Positions 54,392-64,000 of a DNA stretch of 64,000 nt are shown one piece after another. How positions within the stretch are numbered: the stretch's first letter is position 1; each line of letters opens with the position of its first letter. Under the pieces are notes generated by a model. The model saw only the letters and a list, made by a program, of their open reading frames with translations. It had not been told where the DNA came from and did no database searches. The position numbers were made by a program, and so were the translations under genes. This DNA comes from JAGVPT01 sp049578505 (GTDB lineage Bacteria; Bacteroidota; Ignavibacteria; UBA10030; UBA8401): NCBI GenBank assembly GCA_049578505.1, contig JBAUMC010000059.1:1-64000 (forward strand). Direction: 5' to 3'.

Positions 54392-56437
54392 ATGGCTGAA
54401 ACAACATCCACAGGAAGCAGCGGGTCGGCATTCAGGCCGTACGTTCCGGCGGAAACATCAATGACGGAATTTTCAATCCGAGCACTCCTGATCGGGCTTG
54501 TCATGTGTGTCGTTCTTGGCGCTGCAAATGCGTACCTCGGATTGAAAGCGGGCATGACAATAGCTGCAACGTACCCTGCTGCAGTGATTGGAATGGCGCT
54601 GCTGCGCCTTATGAAAGGCTCAATCCTCGAAGAGAATTTTGCCCGTACCGTCGGTTCCATCGGCGAGTCAGTTGCCGCCGGGGCGATATTCACCATCCCT
54701 GCATTTTTCATCGCCGGAATATGGCCCGACTTTGCGACAACCGGCCATTATCTCATCTCCACCGTTATCATGTTCGTGGGCGGTGTCTTGGGAATTATGT
54801 TTGTAGCGCTGCTTCGACGTGTGATGGTTGAAGATGTCGAACTGCCGTTTCCCGAATCCGTCGCAGCATCGGAAATCCATAAAGCGGGGCGGGGCGGGGG
54901 GACCGGAGCAAAATTTCTTTTCAGCGCGATGGGTATAGGCGCGTTGATTCAATCGGCGGTTCAATTTAATATTTTCTCGGCGGCATGGGAAAAGTTTGTT
55001 GCATTCTCTAAGGCGACAATCGGGTTACATGAAAGCGGGAACGCAAGCGCACAAAGCGGCCTTTTCCTCAGTTCGCCGGCCGTAAGCCCCGCATATATCG
55101 GCGTCGGCTATATCATCGGCCCCAAACTTTCTTCGTTGAATTTCAGCGGCGGCTTGCTTGCGTGGGGGCTCTTTGTTCCGATTCTGACCTATTTCATCGG
55201 CCCGACCCTCATGCCCGCCGGCAGTTCACCTGCGAACGAATCGTGGATCGCACTGGGAGACAACGTATGGCGGTTCATCGTCCGTCCGATTGCCATCGGC
55301 GGCATGCTTGTGAGTGCGGCGTACACGCTGTTCCGGATGAGAAAGAGTTTGATCACGGGGATCGGACGTTCAGTCGGAGATGTAAAGAAAGCCGCTTCCG
55401 GTGAACATGTTCAAATGCGTACCGAGCAGGACCTGAACTTCAAATGGGTTATGTTCGGAATACTCGCGGCTGCGGTAGCGACCTTTTTTATATATGATTA
55501 TTTTGCGCAGGACATTGTCGCAGCGCTTGTTGCAACGATTGTAATGGTTATCGCCGGGTTCTTTTTTGCGGCTGTATCCGGGTACCTTGTCGGAATTATC
55601 GGCTCGAGCAATAATCCTATCAGCGGCTTGACCCTATCAACATTGCTTGTCGCGGCGTTGCTTATGGTCGCCCTTGGAATGAAAGGATCATCCGGCGTCG
55701 CCGCTGTCCTCGGGGTTGCCGCCGTTGTGTGTGTATCAGCCGCTGTTGCCGGCGAGATGCTGCAAGACCTAAAAGTCGGACACATTCTCGGCGGAACACC
55801 GTGGAAGATGCAGGTTGGAGATTTGGCAGGAGTTGCACTCGCTTCGCTCGTCATGTTCGTACCGCTCGTTGTTCTCCATCAGGGCGACATCAACACTGGC
55901 GGCACTGGGTTCGGAGGCAAAGCACTACCTGCCCCTCAGGCGAGTCTCATGGCCCTGTTAGCACAGGGCATTGTCGGCGGCCAAATGGCGTGGCCCCTCA
56001 TCATCGTCGGGATGTTGATGGGACTTGGATTTATTTTGATGCAGGTAAAAAGCCCGATGCTCGTAAGCGTTGGAATGTACCTGCCTCTCGAGACGACCTT
56101 TGCGATTTTTGTCGGCGGGGTCATTAAAGGAATTGTCGACCGGATGAACGAGAGAAAGAAACACAACGACGCGCAAAAAGCCCGTGTTGAAAACACCGGC
56201 GTGCTGATCGCCGCCGGATTAATAGCAGGTGAGGCCCTCATCGGCCTCCTCTTTGCCGGTCTTGCGTTCTTTGAGATAAAATACGCGGATGTTTTGCCAT
56301 CGATGTTCTCGTTCCTTCCATTTCCGTTTAGTGTCAGCCTTCTTATCTTTCTGGCTATCGGTTGGCTTCTTGTCCAGATCCCGCTCCAGAATGCAGGAAA
56401 GCCCGAGGATCCGGCTCCGCCCACGGCAGTGTTTTGA
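54392..56437 (+). CDS. OPT family oligopeptide transporter
   Basis: Inner-membrane importer of small peptides (or metal-chelates) driven by the proton gradient. 681 residues with about 15 hydrophobic segments. Family wording: EFSIRALLIGLVMCVVLGAA, NAYLGLKAGMTIAATYPAAV, EENFARTVGSIGESVAAGAI, PFPESVAASEIHKAG, ISGLTLSTLLVAALLM with the SSNNPISG motif before it, and GEMLQDLKVGHILGGTP. AGAAGGAGAG precedes the ATG. It lies between proline dehydrogenase and a PqqD-like gene, with the PepD dipeptidase 630 bases further on, making this a peptide and amino-acid use region. Confidence 0.93.
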   Translation: MAETTSTGSSGSAFRPYVPAETSMTEFSIRALLIGLVMCVVLGAANAYLGLKAGMTIAATYPAAVIGMALLRLMKGSILEENFARTVGSIGESVAAGAIFTIPAFFIAGIWPDFATTGHYLISTVIMFVGGVLGIMFVALLRRVMVEDVELPFPESVAASEIHKAGRGGGTGAKFLFSAMGIGALIQSAVQFNIFSAAWEKFVAFSKATIGLHESGNASAQSGLFLSSPAVSPAYIGVGYIIGPKLSSLNFSGGLLAWGLFVPILTYFIGPTLMPAGSSPANESWIALGDNVWRFIVRPIAIGGMLVSAAYTLFRMRKSLITGIGRSVGDVKKAASGEHVQMRTEQDLNFKWVMFGILAAAVATFFIYDYFAQDIVAALVATIVMVIAGFFFAAVSGYLVGIIGSSNNPISGLTLSTLLVAALLMVALGMKGSSGVAAVLGVAAVVCVSAAVAGEMLQDLKVGHILGGTPWKMQVGDLAGVALASLVMFVPLVVLHQGDINTGGTGFGGKALPAPQASLMALLAQGIVGGQMAWPLIIVGMLMGLGFILMQVKSPMLVSVGMYLPLETTFAIFVGGVIKGIVDRMNERKKHNDAQKARVENTGVLIAAGLIAGEALIGLLFAGLAFFEIKYADVLPSMFSFLPFPFSVSLLIFLAIGWLLVQIPLQNAGKPEDPAPPTAVF

Positions 56438-56514
56438 GAAATTGTGTTGTCGCTCTTCAACCCAACCTGCGGGGACTTCATTCCATCGCAGGATGATTAT
56501 TCTTGGAGAAACGT

Positions 56515-56901
56515 TTGAATTCCAGAACTGCACAAGCGCTGAATCTTCTCGATCTTAAGCCGGCTCGTAATGCGCGGTCGGAAACAAACGAGAACGGATT
56601 GATTACTCTTCTCGTACCAAAATTTCAAAATCAATGGATCGTTCGCTGGCTTAATCCGCTCCTCGCAAAGCCCTTCTTCCGTTTGAACCTCGACAAGTAC
56701 GGAAGCTACATATGGAACGCTTGTGACGGAAATACAACAGTGCGCGACATCGGCGAAAAGATGGGAGCGTATTTTGGAGAAGAGACGGACTCGCTGTATG
56801 AGAGAATAGGTTTGTTCATCCGAAGGTTAGACGAATCGCAATCCTTGATCATAGCAGGAAAACCGAACGATGAAAAAGTTTCAGAAATAAACGAAAAGTG
56901 A
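56515..56901 (+). CDS. PqqD-family protein
   Basis: 128 residues. The core FFRLNLDKYGSYIWNACDG followed by NTTVRDIGEKMGAYF and SLYERIGLFIRRLDESQSL is the PqqD fold (winged-helix-like peptide chaperone). PqqD proteins present a precursor peptide to a radical SAM enzyme, but none is visible in this window, and the N-terminal 50 residues (LLVPKFQNQWIVRWLNPL) are an extra segment. I start at the TTG 56515 because GGAG lies 6 bases upstream; a TTG at 56503 is the alternative, and there is no ATG. It may act in a natural-product or signalling pathway encoded elsewhere, or be a free-standing family member. Confidence 0.78.
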   Translation: MNSRTAQALNLLDLKPARNARSETNENGLITLLVPKFQNQWIVRWLNPLLAKPFFRLNLDKYGSYIWNACDGNTTVRDIGEKMGAYFGEETDSLYERIGLFIRRLDESQSLIIAGKPNDEKVSEINEK

Positions 56902-57064
56902 ATTGTGAAACGAAGGAATAAGAGGCGAGCAGGATCGGCTGAAATTATTTAACGCATCGGGAACTAGTTGGAAGGCATGGAAGTAAGAAAATAACGCCTT
57001 CTCTACTGCCTCGCATTGAACGTACGATCATATAAACTGTAACAAATGATGAAAGGGCAAAAAA

Positions 57065-58522
57065 ATGTCTAACGCAATTGAAGGATTGAAGCCCGAGCTG
57101 GTATGGAAATATTTTGCGGAAATCAGCAAGATACCGCGCGGCTCAAAGAATGAAAAACAGATTTCGGCGTTTATAGTCCAAACGGCTAAAAGCCATGGAC
57201 TTGAGGTCAAACAAGATAAATTCCTGAACGTCGTCGTCAAGAAGCCCGCTTCTCCGGGGCGCGAAAACGTGGCGAGTCTTTGCCTCCAGGGTCATCTCGA
57301 TATGGTGTGCGAGAAGAATAAGGAGACCGTCCATGATTTCGAAAAGGACGCGATTGAACTGGTCCGAAAAGAAAATTTTCTGATGGCAAACGGAACTACG
57401 CTCGGCGCCGACAACGGCATCGCCGTTGCCACGAACCTCGCCATCATGGAGGACAAATCGCTTGTTCACGGACCGCTTGAGTTTCTCTTTACCGTTGACG
57501 AAGAAACCGGATTGACCGGTGCGAATAATTTGAAACCGGGACAGCTCGAAAGCAAAACTTTAATGAATCTCGATTCCGAGGAGGAAGGTGCGCTGTATGT
57601 GGGTTGCTCGGGAGGGCGGAACACCGTCGGCACATGGAGTGTCAATTTTAAAAGCGCATCCGGAGATTCCACGGCCTGGGCGTTGCACGTAAAGGGATTG
57701 CGCGGCGGCCACTCGGGGCTCGAAATCGACAAAGGCCGAGGCAACTCGATCAAGATACTCAACCGCGTTCTTGTCGCACTCGAAAAATTCGATACACGGT
57801 TGTCAACGATCGAGGGGGGAAATAAGAGCAACGCGATACCACGCGAGGCTGAAGCCCTGATATACATTCCGTCAAAGAATGCCAAGAAGGCAAAAGCAAT
57901 AGTTGAGCAATGGAATTCCATCATAAAAGCCGAGCTTGCGACGGTAGAACCCGACCTTGCGGTGACCATGGAGGAGGTTCAGGCGAAGAAAAAAGGAAAG
58001 GTTATCAAAAAGGCGCAGTGGAAGATGTTGACCCAGACCATTGCCGCTCTGCCGCACGGCGTTATCAAAATGAGCGCGGACATTCCGGGTCTGGTCGAGA
58101 CCTCGACCAATGTAGCGATCATTCGTACGGAAAAAAATAAGATCGTCCTCACAACGAGCCAGCGAAGTTCCGTCGCTTCGGAGATCGACGAGGTTCTTCA
58201 AAACGTTTCGGCGGTCTTCGAACTCGGAGGCGCAAAAGTTGTGCGCGCCGAGGGCTACCCCGGCTGGAAACCCAACCTCGACTCCCACATTTTAAAAGTT
58301 GCTAAGTCTACCTATCACTCTCTTTATGGAAAAGAGCCGGAGGTCAAAGCCATTCACGCGGGACTTGAATGCGGCATTATCGGCGAAAAATTTCCGGACA
58401 TGGATATGGTTTCATTCGGACCAACACTCGAAGGAGTTCACTCTCCCGACGAGAAGATTCATATCGATACCGTGGAAAAATTTTGGAATTTCCTTCTTGG
58501 AATTCTGAAGAATGTGAATTAG
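57065..58522 (+). CDS. pepD: Cytosol non-specific (aminoacyl-histidine) dipeptidase PepD
   Basis: Zinc peptidase of the M20 family that cleaves dipeptides such as Xaa-His in the cytoplasm. 485 residues, the usual length. Metal and catalytic motifs are complete: LCLQGHLDMVCEKN (His, Asp), TTLGADNGIAVATN (bridging Asp), FTVDEETGLTGAN (Glu pair), MNLDSEEEG (Asp), RGGHSGLEI and IHAGLECGIIGEKF (distal His). AAAGGGC precedes the ATG. An inverted repeat follows its stop, then an MFSD1-like transporter gene on the same strand, so the pair may handle the same dipeptides. Confidence 0.95.
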   Translation: MSNAIEGLKPELVWKYFAEISKIPRGSKNEKQISAFIVQTAKSHGLEVKQDKFLNVVVKKPASPGRENVASLCLQGHLDMVCEKNKETVHDFEKDAIELVRKENFLMANGTTLGADNGIAVATNLAIMEDKSLVHGPLEFLFTVDEETGLTGANNLKPGQLESKTLMNLDSEEEGALYVGCSGGRNTVGTWSVNFKSASGDSTAWALHVKGLRGGHSGLEIDKGRGNSIKILNRVLVALEKFDTRLSTIEGGNKSNAIPREAEALIYIPSKNAKKAKAIVEQWNSIIKAELATVEPDLAVTMEEVQAKKKGKVIKKAQWKMLTQTIAALPHGVIKMSADIPGLVETSTNVAIIRTEKNKIVLTTSQRSSVASEIDEVLQNVSAVFELGGAKVVRAEGYPGWKPNLDSHILKVAKSTYHSLYGKEPEVKAIHAGLECGIIGEKFPDMDMVSFGPTLEGVHSPDEKIHIDTVEKFWNFLLGILKNVN

Positions 58523-58535
58523 TAACTTTGTAAAG

Positions 58536-58618
58536 AATTCACGAAGAAACGAAGAAGCACGAAAGTCAGCTCCAGCCTATAACAGATTTTTTTTCTTCGT
58601 GTTCTTCGTGAATTTCGT
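58536..58618. repeat. Inverted repeat of CACGAAGAA type between pepD and the MFS gene
   Basis: AATTCACGAAGAA (58536-58548) is exactly complemented by 58602-58614, and weaker pairing extends on both sides (ACGAAGAAGCACGAAA against TTTCTTCGTG). A T8 run lies at the centre side of the right arm. It may act as a terminator or 3'-end structure for pepD, or be a dispersed repeat. Confidence 0.6.
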
Positions 58619-58653
58619 GGATAATTACTCAAACAATAACGGTGAACATTGTT

Positions 58654-59982
58654 ATGAACGAAAGCATCGGTGACAATCAAACCTTCTGGCACCCGTCGCG
58701 CAAGCCGTATCGCTACGGCGTTCTCCTCACCGTAAGCTTGTTGACGTTCGGAAGTTATTTTGCTTACGACAGCGTCGGCGCCATTGCACCGACGCTTATC
58801 GAAGCCCTCGGCGTAGGCCGCGAAGCAATCGGACAGATGTATACGTTGTACAGCGTTGCTGCAATTCTTTCCGTATTTATCGGGGGATTGCTCATCGACA
58901 AAATCGGCACGAGGAAGGCAAGTTTGCTCTTCTCTCTTCTGGTAACGATTGGGGCGGCAATCGTTGCCTTGGCGCCGAATATTTGGATTCTCAACGCCGG
59001 ACGGTTTGTTTTTGGCTGGGGTTCCGAATCGTTGGTTGTCGCTCAAAGCGCAATTTTTGCGCGATGGTTTAAGGGGAAAGAACTCGCGTTTTCGTTTGGA
59101 GTCGGGTTAACGGTAAGCCGGCTGGGGACGCTTTTTAGTTTTAATACTGAAGCGCTCATCGCTCAGTACTTTGGCAACTATAAAATTGCTCTCTGGGCCG
59201 CCGTTGTCTTTTGCGTCATATCGGTCGTGGCGAATTTAGTTTTTATATTGCTGGATAAGAAGGGGGAAAAAATTCTGGGATTAAAAGGGGAAGGTGCTGG
59301 GGATAAAATCGTCCTTGCCGATGTCAAGCGTTTCAATCCTTCATATTGGTATGTCACGCTTCTCTGTGTGACTTTTTATTCTGCAATTTTTCCTTTCACC
59401 GCGCTTTCGACGGATTTCTTCAACTCAAAATGGGGAATTCCGATGACAGCCGGATCTGAAGGAGGATTCTTCTATCAGGTGTTCTACAACGTCATTCACA
59501 TGTTCAGTACCGCGGGAGGCACAACGACGATCATTATTTTTGCATCGATGGTCTTTGCGCCGTTCTTCGGTCAGTGGGTCGATCGATTCGGACGTCGCGC
59601 AACGGTGATGGTCATCGGTTCGATTTTGATGATTCCAGCTTTCTTATCGATGGCATTTACAATGATTCCGCCGGCCTTTCCGATGGTCGTACTTGGAGCG
59701 GCGTTCGTCATGGTCCCGGCTGCAATGTGGCCGTCGATTCCGTTGATCGTGGAGGAGAACCGTGTCGGGACCGCATTTGGCCTGACAACAATGATTCAAA
59801 ATTTCGGCCTTGCGTTATTTCCATGGCTGAACGGACTCTTGAGAGATTCGACTCAAACATACACTGCAAGTATGATCATGTTTTCAATGCTCGGCATATT
59901 CGGACTGGTCTTTGCGTTGTTGCTCCGAAAGAGCGAGACCGGCGTCAACGCACACGGACTTGAAACAATTACGGCGAAGTGA
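58654..59982 (+). CDS. MFS transporter, MFSD1-like (putative dipeptide transporter)
   Basis: 442 residues with 12 predicted helices. The N-half has FGSYFAYDSVGAIAPTLIEAL and MYTLYSVAAILSVFIGGLLI. The stretch GRFVFGWGSESLVVAQSAIF, then RWFKGKELAFSFGVGLTVSR with LGTLFSFN, closely resembles the vertebrate lysosomal MFSD1 signature (GESL.VAQ ... WFKGKEL...R.GS..N). MFSD1 has been described as a dipeptide transporter; applying that here is inference, supported by the PepD dipeptidase gene just upstream. I chose the ATG at 58654, with GGTGA 8 bases upstream, over the GTG at 58642. Its stop directly abuts the inverted repeat around the four-helix-bundle gene. Confidence 0.82.
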   Translation: MNESIGDNQTFWHPSRKPYRYGVLLTVSLLTFGSYFAYDSVGAIAPTLIEALGVGREAIGQMYTLYSVAAILSVFIGGLLIDKIGTRKASLLFSLLVTIGAAIVALAPNIWILNAGRFVFGWGSESLVVAQSAIFARWFKGKELAFSFGVGLTVSRLGTLFSFNTEALIAQYFGNYKIALWAAVVFCVISVVANLVFILLDKKGEKILGLKGEGAGDKIVLADVKRFNPSYWYVTLLCVTFYSAIFPFTALSTDFFNSKWGIPMTAGSEGGFFYQVFYNVIHMFSTAGGTTTIIIFASMVFAPFFGQWVDRFGRRATVMVIGSILMIPAFLSMAFTMIPPAFPMVVLGAAFVMVPAAMWPSIPLIVEENRVGTAFGLTTMIQNFGLALFPWLNGLLRDSTQTYTASMIMFSMLGIFGLVFALLLRKSETGVNAHGLETITAK

Positions 59983-60444
59983 GTGACGATTGACGATTGC
60001 CGAATGACGATCATTGAACTCATATAATATCTTCTTGGGGGGGGAGATTATGAGTGCGAACGATTTAAAAATCAGGGTGAAAGCATTAGCTTTACGTATC
60101 ATCACACTGGTTCAAGCCTTGCCCAAAACGATGGTTGGAAATGTTATTGGAAAGCAAGTACTTCGTTCGGGGACATCGATAGCCGCGAATTATTATTCAG
60201 CGTGTAAAGCTCGTTCACGGAGGGACTTCATCAACAAGCTTGGAGTAGCAGAAGAAGAGGCAGATGAAACTTTGTTATGGCTTGAATTACTCGTTGAATC
60301 AAAATTGATAGAGGAAAAGAGAATGAAAAACTTACTACAAGAAGTTGGCGAGGTGATTGCTATTCTCGCATCCTCGCGTCTTACAGCTAAAAGAAACGAA
60401 TCGCGAAGCTCATAAATCGTCATTCGGCATTGGTCATTCGTCAA
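59983..60444. mobile_element. Four-helix-bundle gene cassette bounded by 29-bp inverted repeats
   Basis: 59983-60011 and 60416-60444 are inverted copies with 25 of 29 positions matching, the inner 14 perfectly (TGCCGAATGACGAT). They closely frame the gene at 60050-60415. The layout recalls the 23S rRNA intervening sequences that encode this protein family, but here the unit sits between protein genes. Left end starts exactly after the MFS stop codon. Confidence 0.45.
60050..60415 (+). CDS. Four-helix-bundle protein (TIGR02436 / 23S rRNA IVS-encoded type)
   Basis: 121 residues, almost all helical: IRVKALALRIITLVQALPK, GKQVLRSGTSIAANYYSACKA in parts, SRRDFINKLGVAEEEADETLLWLELL, and MKNLLQEVGEVIAILASSRLTAK. 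These are the marks of the family that folds as a four-helix bundle and forms pentamers. Homologues occur in 23S rRNA intervening sequences and near retroelements, where a nucleic-acid-binding role has been suggested. The ATG at 60050 has GGGGGAGA just upstream; an earlier ATG at 60014 would overlap the repeat. It lies alone inside a pair of inverted repeats. The function here is unknown. Confidence 0.88.
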   Translation: MSANDLKIRVKALALRIITLVQALPKTMVGNVIGKQVLRSGTSIAANYYSACKARSRRDFINKLGVAEEEADETLLWLELLVESKLIEEKRMKNLLQEVGEVIAILASSRLTAKRNESRSS

Positions 60445-60473
60445 TTAATAACAATCCTAAACAGGAGACATCA

Positions 60474-60935
60474 ATGATATCCGAAGCAACAAAATCTATA
60501 CTGGCTGGGACCGTGAGAGAATGGAACAAATTCAAAACCGAGCAGATCAAACTGTCTCTCGTGGCGAACGATATCGCAGCAATTACGTCAAGGGTCATTT
60601 TGGAACAGTTGCAATTTCTTAAAGCGCAAAACATCGAGGTTCAGTGTGAGAGCGTGGATAGCATGGGAGTTTTGAACGTGCCGATTGTCGTTCAGCCGAT
60701 CATTGAAGCGGTGTTCCCGAATTCGAAAGCCAGCGTTATTCTGAAGTGTTCGGGCGCGGCGCGAACGATTATCATCAACCCAAACCTCAGCATTTCCGCC
60801 GGCGGCACTCCAATTACGTACGAACAGTTGCAGCGAATGGTTCCCGAATCGTTCGCCTCGAACGCGGCTGAATTTGTGCGCGATGCGTTCCTTAACGTTG
60901 CCCGAGCAGGAGGAAAAGAGGGCCCCGCTGCTTGA
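60474..60935 (+). CDS. Uncharacterised 153-residue protein
   Basis: A hydrophilic protein with a helical start (SEATKSILAGTVREWNKFKT, ITSRVILEQLQFLKAQN), a central part with strand character (VLNVPIVVQPIIEAVFPN, ASVILKCSGAARTIIINPN) and a helical end (ESFASNAAEFVRDAFLNVA). No family recognised and no signal peptide. AGGAG lies 6 bases before the ATG at 60474, which is a good start; the frame is open further upstream only into the inverted repeat. It opens a probable run with DUF2203, Sua5/TsaC and uvrB on the same strand with short spacers. Confidence 0.75.
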   Translation: MISEATKSILAGTVREWNKFKTEQIKLSLVANDIAAITSRVILEQLQFLKAQNIEVQCESVDSMGVLNVPIVVQPIIEAVFPNSKASVILKCSGAARTIIINPNLSISAGGTPITYEQLQRMVPESFASNAAEFVRDAFLNVARAGGKEGPAA

Positions 60936-60962
60936 CGGTGTTCCGGCGGCCGATCAACGACG

Positions 60963-61358
60963 ATGAGCACATTACTTCATCCCAAACATTTTACGCTGAA
61001 TCAAGCCCGTACTAAATTGATGGCGATTATTCCTCTCATTAAAGAAATGACGGGTTTGAAAAAAGCGTTGAACGATAAAGGATTTGACGCCCACAGACAT
61101 ACGTATTTCGGCGGCTCGGGTCCCAACGGCGAGCGTTTTTATCCTAAAGAATTGGACCGCCTTGTGGAAATCGTAAAAATGTTGTCGGACGACGGCATCC
61201 AGGTGAAGGGTCTTGACCAGGGCCTGATTGATTTTCCCCACATTCGGGAGAACGGCGAAGAAGTCTATTTGTGTTTTTTGCTCGGCGAAGAGGATATTCT
61301 ATACTGGCATTTGATCGACGATGGGTTTGCCGGCCGCAGGCCGATTGAAGAGTTGTGA
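60963..61358 (+). CDS. DUF2203 family protein
   Basis: 131 residues. KHFTLNQARTKLMAIIPLIKE opens with the family's FTL.eA..lLp motif, and the end has VKGLDQGLIDFPHIRENGEEVYLCFLLGEED (read in parts: GLIDFPHIRENGEEVYLCFL, then GEEDILYWHLIDDGFAGRRP), matching the DUF2203 consensus GL.DFP....G..VYLCW..GE....WH....G..GR.P. The substitution of Phe for the usual Trp in LCF is minor. The function of the family is unknown; cytoplasmic. It sits 27 bases after the preceding gene and 25 before the Sua5/TsaC gene, so one transcript is likely. Confidence 0.82.
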   Translation: MSTLLHPKHFTLNQARTKLMAIIPLIKEMTGLKKALNDKGFDAHRHTYFGGSGPNGERFYPKELDRLVEIVKMLSDDGIQVKGLDQGLIDFPHIRENGEEVYLCFLLGEEDILYWHLIDDGFAGRRPIEEL

Positions 61359-61383
61359 GGAATGTATTGACAGAGGCGGCGTG

Positions 61384-62328
61384 ATGCGAACTGTAGTCAC
61401 TGGGTCTCCTCAGAGGGCCGCAACATTTATTTTGCGGGGAGAAATCGTTGCTTTTCCGACCGAAACGGTTTACGGTCTCGGCGCGAATATTTTCGATGAA
61501 AAAGCGCTTCGTAAAATTTTCGCCGCTAAGAAACGACCCGTCGATAACCCGTTTATCGCCCACATCGCCGCCATCAGTGATATTGCAAGTCTTGCAGACC
61601 GTGTTCCGCGCATGGCCGAAAAGTTCATCGAACATTTTTTCCCCGGTCCCTTGACAGTAGTGGTACCAAAACTGCATGCGGTTCCTCTCATCGCGACTGC
61701 GGGACTATCGACAATCGGCATTCGAATGCCGCGTCATCCGGTTGCCCTTTCTTTTTTGAACGCATGCGGTGTCCCGCTTGCAGCCCCGTCGGCAAACCTT
61801 TCTGGCCTACCGAGTCCGACGACATGGAGGAGTGTTTCGTCGGACCTCGATGGCAGGATTAGTTGTATTTTAAAGGGGGGGCAAACAAAGGTGGGGCTGG
61901 AGTCAACGGTGGTCGATTGTACGGGGGCAGTGCCTGAAATACTCCGGTATGGGGCTGTGACACTTGAACAATTGAGGGAAATTGTCCCTTCAACGCGGAT
62001 TGCTCTTCGGAAAGGCACGGAAACGGCTAAAAGTCCCGGTATGAAATACCGGCACTATTCTCCCAGGGCACGCGTTATTATCGTGTTGGGGCCCGGCGAT
62101 GTGCGATCGACGGCGAGTGCTGCGTATATCGGAATAGCTGCACAGAGGGAAATCAATAAATTCCGGTACTATCGCAGCTGCACGGATGTCAATAACTACG
62201 CGCACGAACTCTTCGATTTTTTTCGCCGCTGCGACAAGGCAAACGTTTCAGTGATCTACTGTCAATCCGTTGAACCGAAGGGCCTCGGTCTCGCGTTAAT
62301 GGATAGATTAAAACGAGCAGCGCACTAG
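61384..62328 (+). CDS. tsaC: L-threonylcarbamoyladenylate synthase (Sua5 type)
   Basis: Makes threonylcarbamoyl-AMP from threonine, bicarbonate and ATP, the first step of the t6A37 tRNA modification. 314 residues. The YrdC fold has GEIVAFPTETVYGLGANIFDE, IFAAKKRPVDNPFIAHI, FFPGPLTVVVPK, IGIRMPRHPVAL, PLAAPSANLSGLPSPT and GLESTVVDC. The linker SPGMKYRHYSP introduces the Sua5 C-terminal domain (about 225-314), so it is the long Sua5 form rather than the short TsaC. I start at the ATG 61384 with GAGG 7 bases upstream; an earlier in-frame ATG lies inside the DUF2203 gene. Confidence 0.93.
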   Translation: MRTVVTGSPQRAATFILRGEIVAFPTETVYGLGANIFDEKALRKIFAAKKRPVDNPFIAHIAAISDIASLADRVPRMAEKFIEHFFPGPLTVVVPKLHAVPLIATAGLSTIGIRMPRHPVALSFLNACGVPLAAPSANLSGLPSPTTWRSVSSDLDGRISCILKGGQTKVGLESTVVDCTGAVPEILRYGAVTLEQLREIVPSTRIALRKGTETAKSPGMKYRHYSPRARVIIVLGPGDVRSTASAAYIGIAAQREINKFRYYRSCTDVNNYAHELFDFFRRCDKANVSVIYCQSVEPKGLGLALMDRLKRAAH

Positions 62329-62343
62329 CAGAGAGACCAAGCA

Positions 62344-64000
<1,657 letters not shown>

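Noticed and set aside
54505..54831. A 108-codon frame inside the OPT transporter gene
   Set aside because: Shadow of the real membrane protein in another frame.

Overview
The window looks like a chromosomal segment from a member of the Bacteroidota/Ignavibacteria (FCB) side of the bacterial tree. Six secreted proteins end in the type IX secretion (T9SS) type-A sorting module, with the form NYPNPFNP... VYDLLGREV...SGVYFYRL...KKMLLMK that is common in Ignavibacteria/Melioribacteraceae-like genomes. A large TonB-dependent receptor also fits an outer-membrane, polymer-degrading lifestyle. The genus is inference only: there is no rRNA in the window and no tRNA that I could find.

Region 1 (about 0.1-28.4 kb) is a plant-polysaccharide locus, nearly all on the + strand. 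It opens with xylulokinase and a truncated xylose isomerase remnant. Next come a TonB-dependent receptor without a SusD partner, a secreted beta-helix protein and a very large FG-GAP/ASPIC-UnbV protein. The enzymes follow: GH43 arabinosidase/xylosidase with CBM6, GH30 glucuronoxylanase-like, GH10 xylanase, GH35-like (DUF5597) beta-galactosidase, GH27 alpha-galactosidase, a sialate-O-acetylesterase-type carbohydrate esterase, a second beta-helix protein, a GH105 unsaturated uronyl hydrolase and an ExuT-like hexuronate MFS transporter. Together they suggest breakdown of decorated (glucurono)arabinoxylan plus a pectic side branch, with released xylose and uronates imported.

Region 2 (28.4-38 kb) holds a PPK2 polyphosphate kinase and two GT-C membrane glycosyltransferases. 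It also has a convergent pair of T9SS-exported beta-propeller enzymes, one like a glucose/sorbosone dehydrogenase and one like gluconolactonase/SMP-30, followed by an SDR epimerase-like protein. The intergenic spaces hold several copies of a nested palindromic repeat.

Region 3 (38-48.4 kb) is a signalling island. A tight cluster of small secreted protein, multi-pass membrane protein, PAS histidine kinase and LuxR-type regulator is followed, after a roughly 1 kb space, by a CHASE8-like/HAMP/PAS kinase, an Rcp1-like receiver and a REC-PAS-PAS-HK-REC hybrid kinase.

Region 4 (48.7-64 kb) is mostly cytoplasmic and envelope housekeeping: SpmA/SpmB, an outer-membrane barrel candidate, a DUF4139 protein, proline dehydrogenase, an OPT peptide transporter, a PqqD-like protein, PepD dipeptidase beside an MFSD1-like transporter, a four-helix-bundle protein gene inside a 29-bp inverted repeat, an unknown small protein, DUF2203, Sua5/TsaC and the 5' part of uvrB, which runs off the window. 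No CRISPR array and no transposase were seen.
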